Shown in pieces: positions 11,766 through 22,872 of a stretch of DNA of 64,000 nucleotides; within the stretch, counting starts at the first letter, position 1; each line of letters opens with the position of its first letter. The notes below the pieces were generated by a model. That model worked only from the letters and a program-made list of their open reading frames with translations. It was not told the DNA's origin and made no database searches. Source of the DNA: Colletotrichum lupini (taxonomy: Eukaryota; Ascomycota; Sordariomycetes; Glomerellales; Glomerellaceae); NCBI RefSeq assembly GCF_023278565.1, contig NC_064677.1:7068001-7132000 (forward strand). The letters are read 5' to 3'. Made by a program: the position numbers and the translations under genes.

Positions 11766-14239
11766 TTACCTGAAGCGCGCTCTGCAGCGGCCCATGACCT
11801 CGCCTTGGCACACCAGTTCTGCGCTGAATTCGGATCCGTCGAGCGTCAGGTAAATGTCAAAGTAGACACGGTAAAATGTGCCCTGTGGTGTGTCCATTCT
11901 CTCAAAGTCCTTCTCTAGGTTCTTCCGCGACAGGTCCGAAGTCAGGGTGACAACTTCCTTGATGCCTGTGTCCGAGATTAGCAATGGTCAATTGTGAAAA
12001 TCCATTATTGAACTTACGAGGATCCTTAGTATACTCAGGGCAAACATCATCATCGCAGGCGTACAGAATATCCTCGTACATGAGCGTCGCACCTGGTGCA
12101 ACTTGACGGAAGAACGAGACCTTGACAGGCTCGCCAATCTTGACCTTTTGACCCTTTTGCACAAAGATTTGACGGGTGAACTTGCAGCGGTCCTTGCCAT
12201 CGAGGGATGGCACACGGTAGGCCTCGGGATGGTATCCTTCCTTAAAGGGCTGCAAGGTGGCCATGAGGTAGTGACGACGGGCAACACGGTGTGTGACGAC
12301 GCGCTCGGTGATGCCGGCAGTAACAGCACCCTTGACGATAGCGGCCACGGAGTCCATGGGACGGACGACCTTGGACTGGAACTGGGGAGGAACGTGGAGC
12401 TTGATCTGCTGGAAGAGATACTCGGAGGCACCGAATCCACCAACAACGAGAATGTTTTGCAACGTCCGGTTCTGGGCCTGGATGGCAATGATCTGGTTTC
12501 TGACGAGTTCGAGAATGCGGTTAACAACGGGCTCGAAGCACTGCAGAATCTCCTCGTTGGTGAACGTCATGTAGCCCTCCTCGATGCCGGCCTCGGGGAA
12601 CTCGGCCTCGATACCAACGTCGACAGCCCACTTCTGGCCGTTGTTGCGGAAATCGGCCTTGATACGGTTCTCAAAGTCCATGATGCACTTGGCGTACACG
12701 CGGCCGGCCGTCTTGGATCCGTCGGGGAGCTTCATCTTGCGAATCTTGGTGCGGAGGATGTTGCTGAAGTTGCGATTCAGCGCTGTTGAACCGCAAGAAT
12801 CACCAGATCCTGCCGTGCACTCGGCAACGGTGAAGGGGTTCTCCTCCTCGACTTCGTACGCGATCAAATCGACAGTACCACCGCCACAATCGACAATCAG
12901 CACGGCGTCGTGGACCTTGAGGTTCAAGAGTCCCGTCTTGGAACAGAAAATAGCAGCAGCTTCGGGCTCGGAAACTAGCGTCAGCCGGTTGTCGTTTTCG
13001 TCTCTCAGGAAACCGGCCTGGATAGCAGCAGCTCTGGTGGCGGCCTTTCCTGCATCGTTCCAAATGGCAGGGACGGTGAGATAGTAACGAATGTTCCGCT
13101 CCTCACGATTGAATACTTCACCGAGAGTCTTTTGCAGAGCCGAGCGCATAGCCTGGCGGAGCTTGAACAGATAGTCGGCCGCAACATCGATTTCGGACTT
13201 TCCAGGAGGCAGAGGAGGCAGGTTGATGGGGTCGATATATGTGTTGCCGGACAGCATGAGCTGCAGCTTGAACCACTCGACCTTTTGCACGCCGGGCTTT
13301 GGGTATCCAGTAGGGGCGAGGGCGTCGGCGATGTCGGGACCCCAGCCAACAACCTTCTGGTACTGATCGTAGTAGAGAACCGTGGGGATCTAGAGAGACA
13401 AAAGAGCGTCAGCAAAGTACAAGAGCAAAACGCATCACGCTTTGTCTATGTCTGGGGACCCCTAAGTTCTTCCTACCTTTTGCTTCGTGTATGAACCAGC
13501 GCCAGGCCATTCTGTTATAATGTCTTCCTTGGCTTCGTTGTTTGTCGCAAAAGCAAACGCCACACCGGAGAAAGTCGTACCCTGTGGGTCATGTCAGCAA
13601 GGCGGCATATGACAAACATTGTCTTGATGCCAAGAGTCCACGTACGAAATCGATACCGACAATCAGCTGAGCCTTACTCCTGCTGTTGCCTTCCACCTCG
13701 GCCGCGCTGCCGCCTCGCTGGTACTGTGCCATGGGCCCACCTTGAGGAGGACCCCCCGGGGGAGGATAGCCACCGCCGCCGCCGCCGCCGTACTGAGGAG
13801 GACCGCCCATGGGGTGTCCCTGACCGCCGATGGGAGGAAGCTGAGGGGGGTAACCGGCGACGGGAGCACCAGTGTTGATGGGAGGAGGACCGCCAACCAT
13901 CTGCGAAGGCGGGGTGCGAGCCGGACCTTGACCCGTCATGGGGCTGGTGCGACCCATGGGAGGAGGACCGCCTTGAGGAAAGTTGGCCGAGTAGCTCGGA
14001 GGCCGGTTACCGGCGCCTGGGTGTTGATTCATGGGAGCGATTGAAGTGGAAGAGGTCGAGGCAATGGAGCCTGGGCGGACGGGAATCTGTTGCGGTATTT
14101 GAGGGGCACCGGAGGGGTGACCACCCTGAGGAGGAGGGGTCGGGCTTGGGGTTTGGTTCGGATCGGGTGTCTGGATACTAGCAGTTGACTTGCGTTTGCC
14201 GAAACCAAAGCCTTTCAGGCGGGAGTTGGAAAAGCTCAT
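11766..14239 (-). CDS. Hsp70-family protein, HSPA12-like, with Pro/Gly-rich head
   Basis: Four exons (14239..13646, 13581..13477, 13389..12018, 11965..11766) give 756 residues with all phases consistent. Residues 1-190 are low-complexity Pro/Gly/Gln-rich after a short basic start (LKGFGFGKRK). The actin-like ATPase domain follows: phosphate-1 motif IVGIDFGTTFSG spans the first intron at about residue 194, phosphate-2 motif LIVDCGGGTVDLIAYEV is near 397, and the adenosine motif NILVVGGFGASEYL comes later. The divergent C-terminal half lacks a classical substrate-binding domain and EEVD tail, as in the HSPA12 group, which is abundant in filamentous fungi and mostly uncharacterised. The final TAA follows AG|GTAAAG, which is also a possible splice donor, so a further short exon cannot be excluded. 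Likely an ATP-binding chaperone-like regulator in the cytosol; substrate unknown. Confidence 0.9.
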
Positions 14240-14370
14240 ATGGGATTACTGAGTCGGGGAGGAGAAGAGGGAGAAAAGCGAGGGCCCAAGGTGGGCAGGA
14301 CCAGCAGAGGGTATATCGATTTGGGTTGCAGGGCGTCGGCAGCCGTGCGGGTGCGGGCGTGTGGTGCGGT

Positions 14371-14780
14371 GCAGCAGAGCAGAGCAGAGCAGAGCAGCAG
14401 AGAGGAGCGGTGGTGGTGGTAGTAGTGGTGGTGGTGGTGGTGGTGGTGCTCTTGGTCGTACTCGAGTAATAATCGGCGGGATGATGGATTGGATGGCCTG
14501 GGCTTAGACTTTTAGGACTTGTTGCTGCGGCTGCTGGGCTTGGGCTTGGACTTTTGGGCTGGGGTGTCGGGGTTGGGGGGAGTGAAGAGGAGGAGGGGGA
14601 GGGGGTGGGTGGTGATTTTTTGGTAGTAGGCAGTGGTGGTCCGTCCCGGTCAACTTTCAAGTCAGACGCAGGTCAAGTCACGGTTCTTAGGTCAGCAGAG
14701 AAAAAGTCAAGAACCCTTTTTTAGGACTTGGCTAAGAACCTTTTTCTGTAGGTCTGGAAAAGGGACCAGAAATCATAGGA

Positions 14781-14820
<40 letters not shown>

Positions 14821-14838
14821 GCTGCTGGGCCTGCCGGG

Positions 14839-14873
<35 letters not shown>
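14371..14873. repeat. Microsatellite cluster in the Hsp70 upstream leader
   Basis: Several simple repeats are packed upstream of the Hsp70 start: AGAGC units at about 14374-14396, GGT units at 14408-14448, CT units at 14786-14815 and about eleven CTG units at 14840-14873. On the gene's own strand these read ACC, AG and CAG. They probably lie in the 5' leader or promoter. Confidence 0.8.
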
Positions 14874-14875
<2 letters not shown>

Positions 14876-17800
14876 GGCGCAACGGGGCTCGGAGCTTGAC
14901 AGGACGAGAACGAAGACGAAAGACGGGAAGGCGAAGGGGGAGAAAAAAAAAAGAAGTGGGAAGGAGTGAGAAAATAGAATGCGGTGCTTGCTGGGAATGG
15001 GGGGGTGGAGGGGGTGGAGCGTGCAGCGTGGGCCGTCCTTCGTGGACCGTGGACCACCGTGGGCGCTTGAATGAATCCGCCGTTTCTGGGATGATGCGGG
15101 TTGAGGTGTGCCGTACCTACTCCGTACAGAGCGGTGCAATGGAAGGAGCAGCAGCAACAGTAAGGTAGGTATTCGTAATGTAGTATAGCAGAGGGCACAC
15201 GGCAATGGGCAGAGAGAAAGAAAGCGAAGGGGATTGATTTTGAGAGAGAGTGTGTGGGAGAGTGCGGGACCAGTTGAAGAGAGACTGCGTATGAGTGAAT
15301 GCGAGCAGATGTGAGAGGATTCAACAAGGTAAGGTAAGGTAAGTTCTGATGGACGACGGGGATGGTGAATTGGGTTGGTGGATTAAGATGGGAGCTCTTC
15401 TGTCTCTTTCTTTTGGCCAAGACGACGACAAGCAACAGGAGCAGGAAGACTTGCAGTTGTGAGGCACCCGGGAAAGCAACAAAATGTACGGATACAGGTG
15501 AATGAATACTTACGGATAGGTACCTTTTCAGCCCTTCGCTCGCTTACTCTGCCTTGGTGAGAAAGGAAAGCTGTCTGGCGTAGATGAGACCTTGATGTAG
15601 CTCAGGTGCGGGACGGTAAGCATGCGTTGCTTGCTGACGGTGTATTGAAGAAGACGAAAACAAGGGTGCAAAGTGCTGCAGTGAAAGACGATGAGTTGAA
15701 AATGTCGAAGAAGGTGAGATTCGGAAGTCGGAAACGGTGACGATGAGCTGTGGATGAAGCAAGCAGGCAGGAAGGCGGGCTAGGCATGCAGAGGAGGGCG
15801 ACGAGGGAAAGCGACCATGGGCGGTACGAGACGCTTCCTTCCTTCGTCGCTAGGTGCCTAGGTAGAGACAACCTGGAGGAGAAAGAGGCTCACGCAAAGG
15901 TGGGCTGGGCGGCTGGACGCGGGGTCGGGTGTCCAGGTATGGAATCCGTAAGAGCAACACGAGCAGGAGGTAGCACACACTGGTGCACTAAGGTAAGGTG
16001 AGGTAAACAAGATGAAGCCACCATGAGAGGGAGAGAAGCCATAGCCTGCTGCTGTTCGTTGTGCTAGGTATTCAGCTTCTCTCTGGTCAAGGAATCAAGA
16101 CTGATAGGCCAACCTGTTGAGGATTACATTGTTTTGGTCTTATTCAAGGGTACTCGAGTATGGTCTTGGATATCCTGCCTGCCCATCTATCCGTACGGAT
16201 ACAAAAAGCTAGCTGTTTCTTAGTCCTTCTGCTGGCCAAATTGAATTGTCTCGTCTCGTTTCGTTCTGTTTTACGGTCTCGCTTTGCTTCAAAGGACCAC
16301 CCCGTTTGCCCTCGCCCTCGCCCTCGCCCTCACACTTTCCTTGGTCCCAGCCCATGTTCCAACGAGTGCTTGCTTGCTTGCTTGCTTGCTTGCTGCCCTG
16401 TGTCCCCCGTTTTGGCGCATCCAACATGGAAGGAAACCTTGAGGTGAGGTGCGAAAGGAAGTCCTGTGCGATGACTGTCAACTGTGTACCTGGAGTGGGG
16501 AACCCTTCCGACGACACATGTCACTCTCTGCTGCCATCAACTGCGAAAGTGACATCGACCGGGATCCTCAGCCAGACGGTGGTCCGGCGATGCTGTTGCT
16601 AAGGTACCCACGAATACTCCCGCCAGCCAGCTGATGGCACTAAAACGAGCTGCGGGTGCGCTAGGTGGAGGAACCCCCCCTCGGGTCGCTTTCTGGGCAG
16701 TGTAAGGCTGAGAGGGCGCCCAATGGCCCCAAATGCTGCCTCTGGATTGGACTGCGCCGGTTCAGACTGGCTGCAGAGCACTGGAGCCCCATGTGTACTT
16801 CCTAAGAGCTCACTTCGCAAGTGTGTAAGGAACACACAAAGTACCGAGTTGGGCTCTGTGTGTACCTCCAACGTATCCATCCATGTACGACGAACATGTA
16901 TTGCAGGACCTTCCCACCTCCAAGTGGTACAGAACACACACTACTTGCATCTCAGCACACAAAGCATCGTGCGATACCTAGCTGAATAGGATACCTTCCT
17001 TGGAGTGCTTGACTGGCCAGCTCTCGTCTCGTCTGCGGCCAGATCAGATCACCGACGGGTTTCGTCCCGTCTTCCGTCGCCGTTGTCAACGTCTGGGACC
17101 CGGGCGGAGGAGGGGGCCGTAGCCATCTACACGAGGCATCTCGAGACTGGTTTCTCGCTGGTGTCCGTGTCAGAGACTCAAAGAACCCCAAAACATTGGA
17201 CGACGTCTGTCGGGGTTTTTTGTCTGCCCATCCCCACCCCCGTAGAATGACAAGACATGACAAGGTTGACGGCGAAGCTCCAGCTGGATATCAATGTCTC
17301 AACCCCGGGCGGATACTTGCTGTACCTTGATGATGAAGGACGCAAGCGATCACACTGAAACGGCCCGTGGGAAGACCTGGCATCAAGGACAGCCAGTCGA
17401 CCGCAATCTTGGTGCCTGCAAAGGAATAAACAATTAATTACCTTAGCCCTGCTGTTCCCGTCAGAGGTGTCTGACAGCTGACACGCTCTGACGAGCCAGC
17501 GCCAGCTGTTAGGGCAGGGAACATGCTGATGTGACTTTCGTGGAGAAAACTGGGGACGGGATTCCCGATGCGTGGTTGCGAATCTGCTAGGCGTTGGGAA
17601 ATGGGACAACTAAGACAGGGTATGGACTTAATCGTCGGTCTGCGACGATACCTCGCTGCGGGGAGTTGGGACCCAGAAATCCGGCAACATCTATTCATGT
17701 TTGGCTGAGTCCTTTTGCAGGAACTCCAGGGCTTCAGGTGTCAACCATCGGATGTCTGTGGCCAAAGTCAGTCAAGGACTTTATGGAAGCGTCATGGGGC

Positions 17801-20800
17801 ACAGCTCGCCTTATCTGTATCTGTATAGGAACACGAGCACTATCAACGCCCAATGATCATAGTGCCATGGAACCTATGACGAGCAATGAGGGATTGTGTC
17901 TCTGGATACTGGCTCTTCGAACCCTGAGAATTATTGAGGGGCCTAGTAGAAACTAGAGAAGCAGACGAGCAAGGCGTCTCAGGGCCAGGATTCAATGGAA
18001 GGGATGAGTCTGACTGGACCTACATACCTACCTAGGTAGTGGTAGGATTGCAATGCAGGACTTTTGACGTAGGACTTTGGGAATTGAGTGTACTCCGTAC
18101 GGGTACTCCATACGCAGCACCAAGTACCTCGAGGTACATGATGTGCCCTTGACGCCGGGGAGGCATCCGCACCTGCAGCTCGCCGTCTGTAAGACCTTGT
18201 CTGGCCGGTAGCTTTTCCTTCGGGCTGGGTCATGACAACTCGGGAATCGGAGGCATCAGTTCAGAGATCGAAAAGTGCTGCCATTTTCTTTGCCAGTCTA
18301 CTTCCCTTTCCTTGGTAAATCTGGCCCAGAAGTGCTCGAAGGTAAGGTACGTCGGATCAATCGCGAACCCACGGCTCTTTCCTTTGTCCTGGTAATCGTA
18401 TCTGGGGAGGAACGTGGGGGTGAGTGGTGTAACTGTAACTAGGGGAAGCCTTAAGGTAGCCTACGGAAACATACCTCGTAGATAGGCAAGCATCTCGCGT
18501 TTCCCCTCTCTTTCCTGGTTCTTCTTTCTCTTGTGGCTAAGGTACCCCGCCAGGTCAAGGAAGCAAGAAGTAAGGTAAGAAGGGACCTTGGGTTCGTCAG
18601 CACTTGAGAAGCTTGGGTTCCTGCCAATTTCCCTCCCGCCTTGCCAAATGGCAGGAAGTAAGAACATCGAAAGGCACCTTCCGTTACTAAGATAAGATAG
18701 ATAGTCATTGCCATCCAAAGTCTTCCCTTGCCCTCGCCCTCCTTGTCCCTTTACACAGTATGTTCCTCACGGAAGCGCTCAAGATGTATGGCTGCACAGT
18801 GAACTGGGCTTTCAGTTTCCAACGAGACATTCGTGTTCGAATTCTCTGGATACGTCAGCATTCCGCTTAGCGCTCGACCTTACAGAATATTGATGCAGAT
18901 GCAAGAGGCCTCACCCCTTCTTCGCCCTCGCTGCCAAAGAAGCAAAAAGCCTTGCTCACGTCAATCTTTTCCCGTCTCGAGAGCACCAGCTGGAAGACCG
19001 ACCGATGCCACAGCTGTACCTGCAATCCCATCCTCGTACGACTACCTGCGAGATACATCAAGACTTGAACCCGAGGACGCCATCTGCAGACAGTTGGGTG
19101 AGGGAGACCTCTCGTTCCGAGCCATGCCTCGTACCCTACTAACCCTACGCGAGATAATCTTGTTCCCACAATACCTCACTGAATGGAAACCAGCCGTCGC
19201 GAGGCGTAGCACAGCAGCCATGCTAAGCCCCGTGGTCGTGCAATAGGTCAGACAGGGAGCACCTCTACTTGCCGCCGTCCTCTGATCCAACTCAGCAAGC
19301 TCAGCCGCACAGCTATTCAGGTTTAGCAGCTTTCCCCAAGCCGGCGCCGAAGCTTCCCTTCTATCCAGTGCGCCAGTCTTACTTTGGCCAGTCTTGAAGC
19401 CCCCGTCACTTGGTGCGTGAACTCTCAAGAGCACCCTCAAAGTTTGAGGCCGTTGGAGCATACAATCCTTGGGTACCTACTCGGGGCCAGGGGATGGCGC
19501 CCATGGCCCTAGGCCCCCAGCCTCCCACTGATCTGATGGTTGGAAGGACTTTGCCAGATTTGCTATTACGGCACACCGATACCCATCCCGGCACGCCGTC
19601 GCTCCGGTCGGGCTGTCAATGTCCCGGATCCTAGTCGCTGGCACGCTTCCGTTGCGTCGTGTTTGTTCGTGCTGTGGACAAATGTTACGAGGGTTCCACG
19701 CGTCCTGGACACCGCCAAACTCTTCTCCGCCTTGCCCACTGCGACCTAAGCTTCTCGAATCCGCGTAATTCCAATGGAAGCACTGCCCCCCAGCCCCGTC
19801 CGTTCGGTGGGTCTACGATCCTCGGAGCAGCTTGGAGGCTCCGGACTGGCTACGGCCAGGTCCGAGTAACTTCTACCAGGAACATGGAAGAATGTGGACT
19901 GCATCTGCCGCGTGGACAGTCCCCAGTATCGCTGTCGCCGTGACGCCGTGGGCCGGGATATGTCCACGTGTCCGGAAGGGCGCCGTAGGGGTCCTTCGGG
20001 GCTCCGGCCGTTGCCCCCGAACGCATTGGGCCCGCGTCCAATCGCTCCCCACCCGTTTCTGGTGAGAATTCTGGAGACCTGTCGATTGAAACCCGAGCCG
20101 TTATGGCCGGCAGCATCCTGACATACCGGCGGCCGGGTATCGGTGCGACGAGACATGCCTTACACCAGACATGGTTTGGTGAAATACGCACTTAACTTCG
20201 ACGCCGATTCACGGCGATTTTCGTGCATCCCTTGCGGGTCTTTCTTTCTTTCATTTCATCCAATGCAATGTGCGGTCTCCCATACTTGCCATTGAGCTGA
20301 GGGGTGGTGAAATTGCCCTACATGCTTTCAACCAGCTCTATGTGAGTGCGGGGGGCATTCGAGGGAGGCTTTGCTCGCAAGTCTGCATGCCGCTTCTCTC
20401 CCTTCCTGTCCCTTTTCTAGGCTTCGATACGCGAGACAACACGCCGTCTTCTTACGTGCCAATCGAAAGGAATGTGCAGGTACGATCCAAGTACATAGTA
20501 CAATAGTCAAGTGTCCTTCGATCAGTTCATGGTGAACAGCTGAGTGTGGCTAGTGTCCGCCACCAACACTTCCTTTCTCATTTCAAGCTTGGGCCGAGAG
20601 CTGGGTGCCAAGCTGGAAGCTACGGACGACGTCTCATTGGTCACAACTTTCTCCCTCCCGTCCGTACGCAGTACACGCTGGATCTGTCTCCGCTGGTTTG
20701 GAACAGCCGCGGTGGCAGCAACATTTGGGTTAAACTCAGGATACCAAGCCAGCCAAACTCTATCAGGAAGGGGAATTAGGGGACCGGCAGATCGCACGCA

Positions 20801-21367
20801 GAGAATGGCAGTCTCGGCAGGTACAACTGTAGGGGCCGCGTTACAGATTCAATAGCGCAGCCAAGCCACTGAATCAGCATGGCGTCCCATGTTGACGAAC
20901 CTGTCCTCTTTTTCATCCGTTTCCAGACAGGGAAGCCTACCTAAGGCAAGCCGTCGCAGCTGCTTGCCGATTGATGTTTGGCAAGTGCAATTGGCATAAC
21001 GCAGGTCCGCAGGTACCGTGCCGATGGGAGAGAAGGCACCAAAGAAAGAAGCGACTGCCCCTTGCCATTCTTGTTACAATGTGATAGTCTTCCCTCGACA
21101 TCGATTCTGGGCCTCTGTCTCTTCCATCATTTCAGTACGCTCCAGCTTCCTCCAATAAATGCCAAGCTGAGGCGCCACCGACCAAAGGGCAGCTGAGACA
21201 CCACGAATGTCAGGATATCCCAAGATACGCGACGCCTACTGATACTTGGCTCGTGGAATGCTGGTCTGCCGCGTCGACAGCCTTATTATACCGATCCAAC
21301 GTCCCACAAGCTCTACAAACAAGACTTTACCTTTCTACACAACTTGGAAAGTCACATTTGCGGTAAA
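14874..21367. other. Long gene-poor interval
   Basis: With the Hsp70 leader this forms about 7 kb with no convincing gene. I checked ORFs above 60 codons on both strands; none shows family motifs or splice-linked neighbours. GGTAAGGTAAG-type strings recur near 15,328 and 15,990, and TACCTAGGTA-like strings near 15,855 and 18,025. Part must be the promoter of the transporter gene at 21.4 kb. A noncoding RNA or a fast-evolving small gene could be missed. Confidence 0.45.
16309..16394. repeat. CCCTCG and GCTT tandem repeats
   Basis: Four CCCTCG hexamers at about 16309-16332 are followed after a 34-base gap by about seven TGCT tetramers at 16367-16394. Both are short perfect arrays in noncoding DNA. 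Confidence 0.8.
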
Positions 21368-22872
21368 ATGGCTTTCTACCAGATAAACCTGGCCGTTTTT
21401 GCGGCGGGCAACGGGTATCTGCTCTACCAGCAGTACAAGCGCCAGGAACAAGAAGTCATCGAGGAGCTGAAGCAGGAGGCTGCCGACTCAGAGGAGGGTT
21501 CCGACGGAGGAGATGTCGAGCATCAGCAACTGCTCTCTTCGCCCGTCGAATCTCAAAATGCAGTCCGCCAATTCCAGCTGGACTTCTTCCCGGTCTACGC
21601 CCTGGCAATGGCAGCGGATTGGCTCCAGGTAATGCGCAGTGCGACCACTATCTTGGAATCAATCAGACTAACATAGGGACAGGGCCCCCATATCTATGCC
21701 ATCTACAGATACGAGAAGAACATCCCCGAGAGGGTCGTGGCTGCTCTTTACGCTGCAGGCTTCGTGTCTGGCGCCATTTCCGCGTCCTTTGCTGGCGAGC
21801 TGGCAGATCGATACGGCCGCCGCCTTGCCTGCCTTACGTACTGCGCTACCTACATCCTCACCTGCCTGACGATGCTTACCGACAACCTCTTCATCCTATT
21901 TCTCGGCCGATTCGCCGGCGGTGTTTCGACGACACTTCTGTACAGTGTGTTCGAGGCCTGGCTGATTACGGAATACAACCAGCGTGGTCTTTCGCGGACG
22001 AACCTCAAACTAGGCTCCATCTTTGGCAACATGACCACCATCAGCTCCATCGTTGCAATCATGTCTGGCGTCATTGGTGACATCTTGGTCAACTCGCTGG
22101 GTGGCCGCGTCTGGCCTTTCATGGCAAGTGTGGTCTGCTCCGGGGCGGCCATGTGGTTGATCTTGAAGGGGTGGAGCGAGAACTACGGAACAAAGCAGCA
22201 TGGCCCGGCAACAACATCACTCGCCGAGGTCAAGAGCGGCATCCAGATGATTCTGGCCGATATGCGAATCCTGTCATTAGGCCTGACGTCGACCTTCTTC
22301 GAGGGAGCCATGTACCTCTTTGTGTTCTTCTGGTCTGCTGCGCTGAAGAGCGCGCGAACCAAGGCTGGCTCAGACGAGGAACTGCCTTTCGGGCTCATCT
22401 TCTCCAGCTTCATGTGCGCTATGATGGCTGGATCTTCCTTCTTCTCGCTCTACACAAAAACACACTCCAAGGAGACGACATCGCTTATCCTTATGCTGGT
22501 CGTGCTTGTGGTGAGCTGCTGTCTGTCCGGAGCAGTCGTGCTGGACAATGAGAAGTTGTTGTTTTGGGCGCTGTGCATGGTTGAGGCCAGCATTGGAGCC
22601 TACTTCCCAAGCATGTCCTTCCTGAAGAGTCAGGTTGTCGAGGACGGGGTGCGTGGTCGCGTGTACAGTCTGCTGAGGCTACCTCTCAACGTGTTTGTTG
22701 TCGTGGCGCATAGCTTGGATGAAGAGGGTAAGTTCCTAGGATAAGTCCAAGTATCGGAATCGTTGCTAACGAAGAAACAGGAGATGGACATCGAAACGCC
22801 GTCTTTATGACTTGCGCTGCTCTTCTTATGATGTCCTTCTTCATTGTCAAGAGGAACTTTGCCCAGGGCTAA
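21368..22872 (+). CDS. MFS transporter of the MFSD5/MOT2 (molybdate-type) family
   Basis: Exons 21368..21628, 21683..22727 and 22781..22872 give 465 residues. Introns are 54 and 53 bp. The spliced junction reads AMAADWLQ|GPHIYAIYRYE, typical of the MFS_5 family (human MFSD5, algal MOT2), which has been shown to import molybdate in algae. About twelve hydrophobic segments are present, with the MFS signature GELADRYGRR after the second and VVEDGVRGRVYSLLRLPLN in the C-terminal half. The last exon closes the final membrane helix (FMTCAALLMMSFFIVK). An acidic loop (EEGSDGGDVE) lies between the first two helices. An ATG 24 bases upstream is in frame but less favourable. Substrate in fungi is inferred, not shown. 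Confidence 0.9.

Noticed and set aside
12103..12789. 228-codon ORF on the plus strand inside the Hsp70 gene
   Set aside because: It is antisense to a clearly coding Hsp70 exon; long antisense frames in Hsp70 genes are a known effect of codon bias. No family motif.
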